Source of the DNA: Paenibacillus ehimensis NBRC 15659
GTDB lineage: Bacteria > Bacillota > Bacilli > Paenibacillales > NBRC-103111
Direction: 5' to 3'
Assembly: GCF_004000785.1 (NCBI RefSeq)
Contig: NZ_BILX01000011.1
Location: 1 to 64,000, forward strand
DNA: 64,000 nucleotides
Positions 51,432-61,163 of this stretch are shown in pieces (within the stretch, counting starts at the first letter, position 1; the number at the start of each line of letters is the position of its first letter). The translations under genes were made by a program, and so were the position numbers. The notes under the pieces are model-generated. The model was not told the origin of the DNA. It searched no databases and saw nothing but the letters and a program-made list of their open reading frames with translations.

Positions 51432-53579
51432 ATGAAATCACTCGTATTGGCGGAAAAGCCGAGCGTCGCCAAGGAAATTGCGCGCGTCCTGGGCTGCCAG
51501 CAGAAACATAAGCATTATATGGAAGGTCCCGGTTATGTGGTGACTTGGGCATTGGGGCATTTGGTCACACTGGCCGAACCCGAGGAATACGATCCAAAAT
51601 ACAAAAACTGGAATTTGGACGATTTGCCTTTGCTGCCCTCACGGATGAAGCTGAAAATCATCCGCGAAACGACGCCGCAATTTAAGGCGATCGCGCAGCT
51701 TGCGAAGCGCGGCGATCTGGAGCAGCTCATCATTGCAACCGACGCCGGACGCGAGGGCGAGCTCGTGGCCCGCTGGATTATGGAAATGATTCATTGGAAA
51801 AAGCCGTTCAAGCGGCTCTGGATTTCTTCGCAAACGGACAAAGCGATCAGGGACGGCTTCGCCTCGCTGAAGCCGGGGCAAGCGTACGACCCCCTTTACC
51901 GTTCCGCCGTTTGCCGGGCGGAAGCGGATTGGCTGATCGGTCTTAACATTACGCGCGCCTTGACCTGCAAGCATAACGCCCAGCTGGCGGCCGGTCGCGT
52001 GCAGACGCCGACGCTTGCGGCGATGATGGACCGCGAGCGCGAGATCAAATCGTTTCAAGCAAAGGATTACTGGATGCTGCGGGCCCAGTTCGGCTCGTTT
52101 CAGGCCGTATGGCGGAGCCAGTCGCATCCGGACGGACGCCTGTTCGATAAAGCCGCGGCCGACGCGCTGCTCGAACGCTTGAATAAGGTGCGCTCGGCCA
52201 AGGTTGCGCAGCTTAAAGTCACGGAGAAGAGCGAGCCCCATCCGCTCGCCTACGACTTGACCGAGCTGCAGCGCGATGCCAACAAGCGGCTCGGCTTTAC
52301 TGCGAAGCAAACGTCGAACGTGCTCCAACGGCTGTATGAGCAGCACAAGCTCGTCACGTATCCGCGCACCGATTCGCGGTACTTGTCCTCGGACATGGTC
52401 TCCACGCTTCCCGACCGGCTCAAGGCCTTGAACGTCCAGCCTTACGCGGCTTGGATCAAGCCGCTGCTTGCGAAGCCGCTCCCGGTGTCCAAGCGCGTCG
52501 TCGACGACAGCAAAGTGTCGGATCACCATGCAATCATTCCGACAGACGAACGCCCGCAACTGCACAATCTGACGGCCGACGAGCGCAAGCTGTACGACCT
52601 GATCGTGCGCCGTTTCATCGCGTTGTTCTCTCCGGCGTTCCGCTATGACGAGACGTCGGTGACGCTGGAGGTCGGAGGAGAGTCTTTCCACGCCAAAGGG
52701 CGTATCGTCAAAGATGCAGGCTGGAGAGCGCTGTATGAAGCGGGCGCATCGACCGGCACAGACGAGGACGACGATGCGGCCGAAGACGAACCGGCGTCCC
52801 GGCAAACGCTGCCCCCGCTTCAGCCCGGGATGGAGCTGAAGGAGTTCCGGATCAGCCAGCACAAGCAGACGACCAAGCCGCCGGGCCGCTACACGGAAGC
52901 GGCGCTGCTAGCGGTCATGGAAAAGCATAACCTCGGCACGCCGGCAACCCGCGCCGATATTATCGAGAAGCTGCTGCAAACCGATACGATCGAGCGCCGC
53001 ATGAATACGCTCCAGCCGACCGGCAAAGGCGCCCAGTTGATCGAGCTCGTCGTGCCCGAGCTTCGCACCCCGGAGCTGACAGCCGCTTGGGAGCAGGAGC
53101 TGGAGCGCATCTCCAAAGGCAAAGGCGACGCCGGCAAGTTCATGGAAAGCATCCGCAAGCAAACCGAGGCCATTGTCCGGGAGGTCAAGACGAGCGAAGC
53201 CGAATACAAGCCGCACAACCTGACCCATTCCCGCTGCCCGGAGTGCGGCAAGCCGCTGCAGGAGATCAAGAGCAAGCGGGGCAAACTGCTCGTTTGCAGC
53301 GACCGGGAATGCGCGTATAAACGGGCCGCGGAGCCAATGCTTTCTAACAAGCGCTGTCCGCAGTGTCACAATCGGATGGAGATCCATACCGGCAAAGCGG
53401 GCAAATACGCGCAGTGCCGGCCATGCAACGTGATCGAAATGCTCGGCGAATCGGGCGGCGGACGCGCGGCGAAGCGTCAGCAAGCCCAGCTTGCCAAGCA
53501 ATACAGCGATAACGTTTCGCTCGGGTCCAGCCTGGAAGAAGCGCTGAAGGCCGCGATGGCGAAGCACAAAAAAGATTGA
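51432..53579 (+). CDS. topB: DNA topoisomerase III, second paralogue
   Basis: 715 residues, complete. The TOPRIM domain starts MKSLVLAEKPSVAKEIARVLG, with the DAGREGELVARW acidic motif. The catalytic tyrosine lies in LVTYPRTDSRYL. It ends with zinc-finger-like cysteines (CPECGKPLQE through CSDRECAYK, and CPQCHNRMEI through CRPCN). It follows B. subtilis TopB closely along its whole length. The ATG at 51432 follows AAAGGAG. It acts on single-stranded regions in recombination and replication intermediates. Monocistronic with a very strong bidirectional terminator. Confidence 0.96.
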   Translation: MKSLVLAEKPSVAKEIARVLGCQQKHKHYMEGPGYVVTWALGHLVTLAEPEEYDPKYKNWNLDDLPLLPSRMKLKIIRETTPQFKAIAQLAKRGDLEQLIIATDAGREGELVARWIMEMIHWKKPFKRLWISSQTDKAIRDGFASLKPGQAYDPLYRSAVCRAEADWLIGLNITRALTCKHNAQLAAGRVQTPTLAAMMDREREIKSFQAKDYWMLRAQFGSFQAVWRSQSHPDGRLFDKAAADALLERLNKVRSAKVAQLKVTEKSEPHPLAYDLTELQRDANKRLGFTAKQTSNVLQRLYEQHKLVTYPRTDSRYLSSDMVSTLPDRLKALNVQPYAAWIKPLLAKPLPVSKRVVDDSKVSDHHAIIPTDERPQLHNLTADERKLYDLIVRRFIALFSPAFRYDETSVTLEVGGESFHAKGRIVKDAGWRALYEAGASTGTDEDDDAAEDEPASRQTLPPLQPGMELKEFRISQHKQTTKPPGRYTEAALLAVMEKHNLGTPATRADIIEKLLQTDTIERRMNTLQPTGKGAQLIELVVPELRTPELTAAWEQELERISKGKGDAGKFMESIRKQTEAIVREVKTSEAEYKPHNLTHSRCPECGKPLQEIKSKRGKLLVCSDRECAYKRAAEPMLSNKRCPQCHNRMEIHTGKAGKYAQCRPCNVIEMLGESGGGRAAKRQQAQLAKQYSDNVSLGSSLEEALKAAMAKHKKD

Positions 53580-53607
53580 AGCCGCAATTGGCTTCAATCT
53601 TTTTTTA
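53571..53607. terminator. Strong bidirectional terminator after topB
   Basis: AAAGATTGAAGCC pairs perfectly with GGCTTCAATCTTT over 13 bases with a 6-base loop, A run before and T run after. It overlaps the ends of topB and of the convergent small gene. Confidence 0.95.
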
Positions 53608-53913
53608 GCTCATTTGTTCCACCGTCGGCCGGACTTCCCGTTCATAATACGTCCGCAGCTGCTCTTTTTCCTGCTCCGTGAACTGGTACTCGCAGTCTCT
53701 TCCTTCGTCCTGCGGGACGATCTCGACAATGTCGCCCCTGCGCGTACAGACGATGAGCGCTCCCAGTTCAACGATTCCGTCCGGCACCTTGCTGCCCTCC
53801 GCCAACTCCAGACTTACCTCCACATCGATCCACTGCTCGCCGCGCGCCTCTACCCGGGAACGAAACCGCTCGAACCGCAGCTCGCGGATGTCCGGATTGC
53901 CGTATTCGATCAT
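53605..53913 (-). CDS. Small conserved-looking acidic protein, function unknown
   Basis: 102 residues from the ATG at 53913 (AAGGGG upstream). It has no signal peptide or membrane helix. The alternation of short hydrophobic and charged stretches (ELRFERFRSRVEARGEQW and IVELGALIVCTRRGDIVEIV) suggests a small beta-rich domain followed by a charged C-terminal helix. Not recognised as any family. It starts 7 bases after the epimerase stop, so it is the second gene of that operon. Confidence 0.7.
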   Translation of the reverse strand: MIEYGNPDIRELRFERFRSRVEARGEQWIDVEVSLELAEGSKVPDGIVELGALIVCTRRGDIVEIVPQDEGRDCEYQFTEQEKEQLRTYYEREVRPTVEQMS

Positions 53914-53920
53914 CTCCCGT

Positions 53921-54823
53921 TCACCCCTTCTTGCCGGACCGCACCAGATTTTCCAGCGCATGATCGATCACCGAATATTTATAACGAAATCCAAGATCGG
54001 TGACGACTTTCGGAAATACTTGCTGACCCTTCAGCAGAAGCTCGGACATTTCGCCGAACAACGCTTTCAGCACGAACGCCGGAACCGGTAACCAATATGG
54101 CCGGCGAAGCGCCTTGGCCAGGCTGCGTCCGAACTGGTCGTTCGTCACCGGAATCGGCGCCGTCGCATTAACCGGCCCCTCGATCTCTTCGTGCTCGATG
54201 CAGAATTCAATCATCCGGCACAGGTCTTCGATATGAATCCACGACATGATTTGACGGCCGCTGCCGACCCGTCCGCCGATACCGAGCTTAAACGGCAAGC
54301 TCATTTTCGGGAAGGCGCCTCCGTCGTTGCCGAGCACAAGTCCGATCCGCAGCAGAACGACGCGCGTATCCGGGATATGCTCCGCTGCCATCTCCCATTG
54401 GTCGACAACGCCGGACAAAAAATCTTCCACGCGCAGCTCGCTTTCCTCCGTGAACGACTCGGTCTCCGACGTGCCGTAGATCGCCATGCCGGACGCATTC
54501 ACCAGCACAGGCTTTTTCTCCAGCTGTTCGATAAGGGCTTGGACGCGATGAACCGCATCCAGACGCGACTCCAGGATCCGCTTCTTGGCCTCCTCCGTCC
54601 AGCGCTGGTTGATCGTTTCCCCGGCCAAATTGACGATTGCGTCGACACCCTCCAGCGGCTTAATATTATTTTCCAGTTCGTCCCAAGTCATATGACGGAT
54701 CAACGGATGATCCGAACGTCGCTTTTTCCGTGAAATGAGGATTACCGTATCTTTTCTTTGTAAAAACAATTGGGTCAAATGTTTGCCGACAAAGCCGGTT
54801 CCCCCTGCAATAGCGACCTTCAT
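53921..54823 (-). CDS. TIGR01777-type (SDR39U1) NAD-dependent epimerase
   Basis: 300 residues from the ATG at 54823 after GGAGGAG. The dinucleotide motif is GGTGFVG at the extreme N terminus, followed by NLAGETINQRWTEEAKKRI and the ASGMAIYG catalytic segment, which identify the TIGR01777/YfhF family. A DUF1731-type C-terminal tail (PVPAFVLKALFGEMSELLLKGQQVFP) is present. The reaction is not known for this family; plant and human relatives affect division of organelles or cell morphology. Its two-gene transcript includes the small gene downstream. Confidence 0.92.
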   Translation of the reverse strand: MKVAIAGGTGFVGKHLTQLFLQRKDTVILISRKKRRSDHPLIRHMTWDELENNIKPLEGVDAIVNLAGETINQRWTEEAKKRILESRLDAVHRVQALIEQLEKKPVLVNASGMAIYGTSETESFTEESELRVEDFLSGVVDQWEMAAEHIPDTRVVLLRIGLVLGNDGGAFPKMSLPFKLGIGGRVGSGRQIMSWIHIEDLCRMIEFCIEHEEIEGPVNATAPIPVTNDQFGRSLAKALRRPYWLPVPAFVLKALFGEMSELLLKGQQVFPKVVTDLGFRYKYSVIDHALENLVRSGKKG

Positions 54824-54985
54824 GAATGCTCCTCCGCTTACAAATGATATCTTTTTGACATTCATTATATCGGAAATCGCTTCGCGAAGCCATGCTGCGC
54901 CGAAAATCTTTACTTCCCTTGCCGCAGCCGGTGCGGCAAGCGCTGGCAGCAAGCTTCTTCTAATGGCGGATACTGGGATTTATGG

Positions 54986-55014
54986 TTGCTTCCACACCTG
55001 CGAAAAAGTACAAT
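54986..55014 (+). promoter_or_regulatory. Promoter of the giant sensor kinase
   Basis: TTGCTT (54986-54991), 17 bases, TACAAT (55009-55014). Transcription would begin near 55021, after the ATG at 55018, which supports the TTG at 55051 as the translation start. Confidence 0.65.
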
Positions 55015-55050
55015 AATATGAAACAAAGCAGTTTATCGGAGGGCATTCCA

Positions 55051-58000
55051 TTGGCTTGGAACGTAAATGAAAAGTCGCTTGAGCCGATCGGCGAAAACGG
55101 CTTCACGATTCTTTACCGCGGCGAAGAGCTTCCTTCCGGCGAGAAAAGGCTCGTGAAAGTATTAAAAGACGAATATTCCCAGCCTTCGCAACCCGACTGG
55201 CTGCATCAAGAATATAAAATTGGCAAAACCATTCCATTGGAAGACATCCTCGTTCCGTGCGGGATGTCCTCGGTCGGCGGCGCTTCCGCGCTTGTCATGG
55301 AGTACACGGACGGTCACCCTCTTTCTTCCCTGCTGACTCCGCAGCCTATGGAGCTCGGCCTTTTTTTACAGTGGGCCATCGCGACGTCGGAACTGATCCG
55401 AAAGCTGCACCACTTGAAATTCGTCCACCTGGCGCTTTCGGCGTCTGCATTTTTTGTCGAATCCGATAGAAAAAAGATGAAACTTACCGATTTATATCGC
55501 GTAATGCCGGTAGCCGCGCTGCCGGACACCACCGCGGAACCGACTGTTTACGAAGCGGAAAGGCTGCTTTACTCGGCGCCGGAGCAGACCGGACGGATGA
55601 ACCGGCGAACGGATACCCGGACGGATCTGTATGCGCTAGGCGTTTTGTTTTACCGGATGCTCACCGGAGTCTATCCGTTCGACAGCGAGGATACCTGCGA
55701 GCTTGTGCATCAGCATATGGCGAAGCAGCCCGTCCCGCCCGGCGAGCGGTCGTATAAGGTGCCGCAGCCCGTTTCCGGCATTGTCATGAGATGTTTGGCG
55801 AAGCAGCCTGAAGACCGGTATCAGAGCGCATTTGCGCTGCGGCGGGATTTGGAAAGCTGCTTGAAGCAGCTTCAGACGGAAGGCTGCATCGATGAATCGG
55901 CCGTGGGCGGCGCAGCCTTGTCGGACCAGTTCCACATCTCCGATGCGATCTACGGCCGCGAAGCGGAGCTCCAGCAGCTTCAGGGCGCTTACCGGCGAGC
56001 CCAGCTCGGCAGCCTCGAAATCGTGCTCGTCTCCGGCTTGTCCGGGATCGGCAAGTCGTATTTGATCCATGAATTTCAAAAGTCGGTGCAGAGCGGCGGA
56101 GGCTTGTTTGTTTCCGGCAAGTTCGACCAATTCAAGCGCGATACGCCGTACCATGCTGTCCGGCAAGCGGGACGGCAGCTGCTGCAGCATTTGCTCGCGC
56201 TTCCCGAGGAACGGTTCCAGGGGCTGAAACAGCGGATTCTGGAGGCCGTCGTACCTAACGGACAAATCCTGGTCGAGATGAATCCCGATATCGAGCGGAT
56301 TCTCGGCAAGCAGCCCCCGCTTTCCAAGCTTCCGCCTGCCGAAACGCATAACCGGTTTATTTTAACCTTGCAAAAATTTTTGTCCGTCTTTATGTCCAAA
56401 GCGCAGCCCCTGGTTATCTTCCTGGACGATCTGCAGTGGGCGGACCCCTCTTCCATCCAAATCATCGAGGACATGGTGTTGGGCTCGGGGCTGCAGTACG
56501 GATTGTTCGTGGGAGCCTATAGAGACCGGGAATTTATCGAGCATCCCCCACTGGAGGCGTTCCTGGACAAAATGGAGCGCAGCAAAGTGCCGAATAGGAT
56601 GAGGATCCGGCTCGAACCGCTCGGGGAAGAGCACGTCGAACGCATGCTGGAGGATTCGCTCCGGCCGGTCCGCCAGCCGGTGCATGAATTGGCGAGCCTG
56701 ATCATGGATAAGACAAAAGGGAATCCTTTTTTTTCCAAGCATTTTTTCCGGACGCTGTACGATCATCAGCTGCTGCGTTTTAATTACGAAGCCTGCTGCT
56801 GGGAATGGGACTCCGGCAAAATCGGCGAGCTGCATATTACCGATAACGTCGTGGATTTCATGATTAACCAAATCCGCCGTCTCACCGTGCCTCTGCAGCA
56901 AGTATTGATGCACGCCGCCTGCGTCGGTCATCATTTTTATACCGAGACGCTGGCCCATGTGCTGGAGCGGCCTCCGGATACGATCGTCCCCCTGCTGCAA
57001 GAAGCGGTTAACGAAGGACTTCTGCTGCAGGCCGGTCTTGCGCGGCAAGCCCCGCCGGAAAAGCTCTCCTTCAAATTCATGCACGACCGGGTCTATCAAG
57101 CAGTCTACTCGCTTGTCCCGAAGGAGCGAAAAAAAGAGATCCATCTTCATATCGGAAGGCTGCTGCAAAAGCATTATCAAGGGGAAGCGCAGGAAGAGCG
57201 GTTGTTCGAAATGACGAACCAGCTCAATCTCGGCTCGGAACTTATGACGCTCCCCGAGGAAAAGGAGCAATTGGCGCAATTGAATTCGGCGGCGTGCCGA
57301 AAAGCGAAGACCAGCTCCGCTTACGACATCGCGCTGCGTTATGCGGCCCAAGGCATCGCATTGCTGGGGGAAGACGGCTGGAGGCGCCAGTACGAGCTGA
57401 CCTTTTCCCTGCGGCTAGATCAAGCCGGGCTGGAGTACTTGTGCGGTCAGTTCGAAGAAGCGAAGCGTTCATTTCAGACGGTGCTGAAGCATGCGCGTTC
57501 GAAGCTGGAAAAAGCGGAAGCCTATAACCTGATGATGGTGCTTTTTACCAACATGGGCGAGCATGAAGAAGCGTTAAGGATCGGCTTGGAAGGATTGAAG
57601 CTGTTCGATCTCCCGATCATGCGTAATCCCGGCAAGCTGAGTATCGGCCGGGCGCTGGTGAAGACGCATTTGCTCGTTGGAACCCGGCATCCTCAAGAGC
57701 TGCTTGATCTGCCGGTCATGACGGACCCGAACCATAAAGCAGTCATGCGGCTCATGGTGAATTTGACGCCTCCGGCCTATTTTTTAAATTCGGAATTATA
57801 CGTTTATCTTATGCTCCAAATGTTCAACTACTCGCTTGTCCATGGACATTCGGAAGGCTCGGCCCTCGCGTGCTCGACGTACGGGATCATTCTAAGCTCG
57901 CTGCTCGGACGACTGAAGGCCGGCATGGAATACGGTCGGCTTGGGGCTAAGCTTAGTGATACGTTTAACGATTTGTCCATGAAATGCAAAGTATACTTTG

Positions 58001-60195
58001 CCTACGGCTCCTTTGCGAGCAACGCTAAGGAGCATATCGAAGCAAATGTCCAATATTTGCGCCGGGCTTATCAATTCGGAATAGAATCGGGGGATTTCGT
58101 ATACGCAGGCTATTCGATCGCGTTCAGCTTTTTTCTCCGGCTGTTTAAAGGCGATCCATTGCCGGACATTCTGAAGGAAACGGACCAGTATCATACGTTC
58201 ATCCATCAAGCGAAAGACCGGGATACAATCTGGATTTATATCGTGCTTCAGCGGTACATGATGTTTTTGCAGGAAGATATTACGCCTGCCCCGGACGTCG
58301 AAGGCGGCTGCACACCCTTCATGGACGCGAACGAAACGAAGCAAATCATAGCTTCGACCAATCAGGCTATCGCCCATACGTATTACGTGCTTCAAGCGCA
58401 AACGTATTTGCTGCTGGACCGTCCGGACGAAGCCAAGGCCATTTGCGAGACTGCGGAAGCCGGAATCAAGTCGGTTTTCGGTCTGCCGCACGTGCACCAG
58501 CATCACTTTCATTATGCGTTGGCGCTTGCCGGTCTGTACGCCAAGGCGACGGCCAAGGAGCGGAAAGCCTACAAAGCCCGCATCCGCAAAAGCATCCGGT
58601 TTCTGGAACGATGGTCGGCATTCTCGCCGGACAATTTTCTGGCGATGAAGCTGTTGGTCGAGGCCGAATGGCATCGGATTTCCGGTAACCCGGTGCTGGC
58701 TGTGGAAAAATACGACGAAGCGATTCATCACGCCTCCAAATACGGCTTCGTGCCGATTGAAGCGATGGCCGGTGAATATGCCGCGAAGCATTACATGGAG
58801 GCCGGCAACCTCAAGGTGGCCCGCTCTTATTTAATGGAAGCCAGAAGCTTGTACGCAAGGTGGGGCGCCAACCGGAAAGTATCCGCTCTGGGCAACCGTT
58901 ATCCGTCCTTACTCAGCCGGGTGCAAGCCGGCGAATCGACGATCGACCTCTCCTCCATGATGAAGGCGTCTCAAGCCATCTCGAACGAAGCCGTGTTTCA
59001 ACACATGCTCGAAAGCATCATGACGATCCTGCTGGAGAACGCCGGTGCGGACAAAGGGCTCCTTGTGCTTGAACGGAACGGCCGGCTGTTCGTCGAAGCG
59101 GAAAAGGCGCTCCGCGTCCCGTTCGAGGCGCTCCATTCGGCCTCTTTGGACGATTGCCGCAGCGCGGCCGTCACGGTGATTCAATATGCGGCCCGGACCG
59201 GTGAAACGGTGCTTTTGCCCAATGCGGCAGCCTCGGACATCTTCGCCCGGGACGCTTACATTTTGGCGCAGCGGCCCAAAGCGATTCTTTGCGTGCCTAT
59301 CCTTAAGCAATGCAAGCTGATCGGCGCGCTTTATTTGGAGAACAGCCTCGCCAGCCATGTATTTCAAGAGGATCGTCTCGACACGCTTAAGCTGCTTGCC
59401 GCGGAAGTCGCGGTGCTGATCGAGAATTCCAAGCTGTACGATCATCTGGAGTACAAGGATTACAAGCTGCAGCTCATGGAAGAGCGGGAGAAAAACATCC
59501 GTCTGCAGCTTGACGAGAAGGAACGATGGGTACAGTCGGCGGAAGCGACGATGCTGAATATACGCAAGGCCCAGCACGAGCTGATCAACAACGTGCAGAC
59601 CGTTCATGCACTGCTGATGATGAACAAGTTCGATATGGCGAAAGAATATATCTCCGTCTGGTGCAAAGAGCTCGTACAGCAATCGGTCATCGGTTCGGTT
59701 GAATTTCCGGTGCTCGGCGTCGTTCTGAACAACCTGTCGCTCATCTGCATCTCGGAGAAAATCGACCTGCAGGTCGCCGGCAAGCTTGACTGCACGTTCG
59801 AAGAGTTGACGCTGCCCATCAGCTATTTTTCCAGCATCATGCACAATCTGTTGAAGAATGCCGTGGAAGCCATTCCGGCAGACGACTTGCTGCGCACCGT
59901 CCGCCTGAAGATTGAAGAATCCGAAGACCGTTACACGGTTTCCGTATTTAATTCCGGCTCCTATGTCAAGGAAGAGGAGCGGCTAAAAATATTCGAGAAA
60001 GGCTTCTCCACCAAATCCGACGTCACGAATTCCGGTCTCGGACTGCATATCGTGCAAAATTATCTGCAGCATTACGGCGGATGCGTCGAGTGCCATTCCG
60101 ATCCGGGATCGGGAACAACGTTTACCGTGCACTTGCGCAAAAAAGGACCGGCAACGGGCCAAGCCGCGGGCGCTGCGGCTGCCGGATTGAATTAG
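55051..60195 (+). CDS. Giant sensor: pseudokinase, AAA/STAND ATPase, TPR, GAF and histidine kinase
   Basis: 1714 residues from a TTG at 55051, 7 bases after GGAGGG. Residues 1-280 form a Ser/Thr-kinase fold in which the HRD catalytic loop is H126-L-A and the loop Asn is also lost, while K36 and D147 remain, so it is a pseudokinase. A STAND/AAA NTPase follows, with P-loop GLSGIGKS (329-336) and Walker B LVIFLDDLQWAD (about 453-464). Helical TPR-like repeats occupy about 750-1290. A GAF domain spans about 1313-1463. The histidine kinase has an H-box QHELINNVQ (H1509, of the DcuS/CitA-Spo0B style), N-box NLLKNAVEAI (about 1602) and GLGLHIV, while the G1 position is NSG rather than D-x-G. No membrane segment: a cytosolic sensor. 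No response regulator is adjacent. Confidence 0.9.
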   Translation: MAWNVNEKSLEPIGENGFTILYRGEELPSGEKRLVKVLKDEYSQPSQPDWLHQEYKIGKTIPLEDILVPCGMSSVGGASALVMEYTDGHPLSSLLTPQPMELGLFLQWAIATSELIRKLHHLKFVHLALSASAFFVESDRKKMKLTDLYRVMPVAALPDTTAEPTVYEAERLLYSAPEQTGRMNRRTDTRTDLYALGVLFYRMLTGVYPFDSEDTCELVHQHMAKQPVPPGERSYKVPQPVSGIVMRCLAKQPEDRYQSAFALRRDLESCLKQLQTEGCIDESAVGGAALSDQFHISDAIYGREAELQQLQGAYRRAQLGSLEIVLVSGLSGIGKSYLIHEFQKSVQSGGGLFVSGKFDQFKRDTPYHAVRQAGRQLLQHLLALPEERFQGLKQRILEAVVPNGQILVEMNPDIERILGKQPPLSKLPPAETHNRFILTLQKFLSVFMSKAQPLVIFLDDLQWADPSSIQIIEDMVLGSGLQYGLFVGAYRDREFIEHPPLEAFLDKMERSKVPNRMRIRLEPLGEEHVERMLEDSLRPVRQPVHELASLIMDKTKGNPFFSKHFFRTLYDHQLLRFNYEACCWEWDSGKIGELHITDNVVDFMINQIRRLTVPLQQVLMHAACVGHHFYTETLAHVLERPPDTIVPLLQEAVNEGLLLQAGLARQAPPEKLSFKFMHDRVYQAVYSLVPKERKKEIHLHIGRLLQKHYQGEAQEERLFEMTNQLNLGSELMTLPEEKEQLAQLNSAACRKAKTSSAYDIALRYAAQGIALLGEDGWRRQYELTFSLRLDQAGLEYLCGQFEEAKRSFQTVLKHARSKLEKAEAYNLMMVLFTNMGEHEEALRIGLEGLKLFDLPIMRNPGKLSIGRALVKTHLLVGTRHPQELLDLPVMTDPNHKAVMRLMVNLTPPAYFLNSELYVYLMLQMFNYSLVHGHSEGSALACSTYGIILSSLLGRLKAGMEYGRLGAKLSDTFNDLSMKCKVYFAYGSFASNAKEHIEANVQYLRRAYQFGIESGDFVYAGYSIAFSFFLRLFKGDPLPDILKETDQYHTFIHQAKDRDTIWIYIVLQRYMMFLQEDITPAPDVEGGCTPFMDANETKQIIASTNQAIAHTYYVLQAQTYLLLDRPDEAKAICETAEAGIKSVFGLPHVHQHHFHYALALAGLYAKATAKERKAYKARIRKSIRFLERWSAFSPDNFLAMKLLVEAEWHRISGNPVLAVEKYDEAIHHASKYGFVPIEAMAGEYAAKHYMEAGNLKVARSYLMEARSLYARWGANRKVSALGNRYPSLLSRVQAGESTIDLSSMMKASQAISNEAVFQHMLESIMTILLENAGADKGLLVLERNGRLFVEAEKALRVPFEALHSASLDDCRSAAVTVIQYAARTGETVLLPNAAASDIFARDAYILAQRPKAILCVPILKQCKLIGALYLENSLASHVFQEDRLDTLKLLAAEVAVLIENSKLYDHLEYKDYKLQLMEEREKNIRLQLDEKERWVQSAEATMLNIRKAQHELINNVQTVHALLMMNKFDMAKEYISVWCKELVQQSVIGSVEFPVLGVVLNNLSLICISEKIDLQVAGKLDCTFEELTLPISYFSSIMHNLLKNAVEAIPADDLLRTVRLKIEESEDRYTVSVFNSGSYVKEEERLKIFEKGFSTKSDVTNSGLGLHIVQNYLQHYGGCVECHSDPGSGTTFTVHLRKKGPATGQAAGAAAAGLN

Positions 60196-60234
60196 CGCCC
60201 TCGGCGGTTTCTTGAACGTCCTCCCAGGCGCACA

Positions 60235-60287
60235 AAAGCCCGCCTGTCTCCAGCGATGAATTTCATCCACTGAAGACGGCGGGCTTT
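60235..60287. terminator. Long bidirectional terminator hairpin
   Basis: AAAGCCCGCC pairs with GGCGGGCTTT, extended by GTCT/AGAC, with an inner GATGAA/TTCATC. It separates the convergent sensor kinase and esterase genes. Confidence 0.8.
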
Positions 60288-60302
60288 CGGCGGTATCCAT
60301 TG

Positions 60303-61133
60303 TCAGACCGCCGGGCTGTGCTTGAGCGACGATTCGGCGAAACAGCGCTCGATGAACCGAAGCGCCTCCGGCAAATGCCCTCCGAAATAGTCCCAAGTAT
60401 GATCCCCTTCGAATTCCATATACTCGTGCGGGTAACCAATCTGCTCCAGCAGCGCCTGATAGGCGGAGTTGAGCGGGAATAACGAGTCCGAGGTGCCGCA
60501 GTTGAAATGCAGCGCGGGCCGGGCTTCTTCCTTCACCCTCCGTGCAGCCAGCACGTGCAAATCCAGCTCTTGCGCATAAGGCCCGTGTACAGGTCCGATC
60601 ATCCGGCACACATCCGTGCGAAGGAACGCTTCGGTCATGAGGCTGACCGACATGAGCGCGCCCGCGATACTGGCCGCCGCCCCGAAGAGGTGCGGATTGC
60701 GCAGCGCCAGCACGAACGAGCCGTAGCCGCCCATGGACAAGCCGCAGAGAGCTCTGTGGGAAGGAGCTGCCATCGTGCGGAACTCGCGGTCGACCGCAGG
60801 AATAAGATCGTAAAGGAAGTAATCCTCGAAGCGTCCCGAGCCGTCAAACCAGTTGACGTAAAAGGTGCCGTGACCGTAGCCTCCGTCGCTGACCATCACG
60901 ACGATGCTCTCGCGAAGGTCTCCGGAAGCCATGAGCCGTTCGATCGTTTGCTCGGCGTTACCTTTCACGCTCCAGCTCGTTTCGTTCCCGTATAGCCCGT
61001 GAAGCAAATAAATAACCGGGTAGCGGGTGTCCTCAGACTCGTTATAGCTCGGGGGAAGATAGACGTAGCATAGCTTGCGCGCAAACAACGCGCCGGAAAA
61101 AAACGCAAATGGCGTCACTCCCATTGCGGCCAT
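60303..61133 (-). CDS. Esterase D-type alpha/beta hydrolase
   Basis: 276 residues of the putative esterase family (PF00756, with antigen 85 and S-formylglutathione hydrolase relatives). The oxyanion segment is YPVIYLLHGLYGNE, the nucleophile elbow is GLSMGGYGS, and a late histidine lies in EGDHTWDYF; the acid is probably in the FNCGTSDSLFP stretch. No signal peptide, so cytosolic. The substrate may be an acyl sugar or siderophore ester, not determined. The ATG at 61133 follows AAGGAAAGGGG. First gene after the sensor kinase on the opposite strand, 30 bases downstream of ytxJ. Confidence 0.9.
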   Translation of the reverse strand: MAAMGVTPFAFFSGALFARKLCYVYLPPSYNESEDTRYPVIYLLHGLYGNETSWSVKGNAEQTIERLMASGDLRESIVVMVSDGGYGHGTFYVNWFDGSGRFEDYFLYDLIPAVDREFRTMAAPSHRALCGLSMGGYGSFVLALRNPHLFGAAASIAGALMSVSLMTEAFLRTDVCRMIGPVHGPYAQELDLHVLAARRVKEEARPALHFNCGTSDSLFPLNSAYQALLEQIGYPHEYMEFEGDHTWDYFGGHLPEALRFIERCFAESSLKHSPAV

Positions 61134-61163
61134 TCCCCTTTCCTTAGTCTCAGCTGACTGGCC

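Noticed and set aside
51639-52862. 407-codon frame on the minus strand
   Set aside because: Antisense shadow of the complete topoisomerase III gene.
54982-55050. Upstream extension of the giant sensor to ATG 54982 or 55018
   Set aside because: The promoter TTGCTT-17-TACAAT lies inside this stretch, so it would not be transcribed, while TTG 55051 has a well-spaced GGAGGG site.
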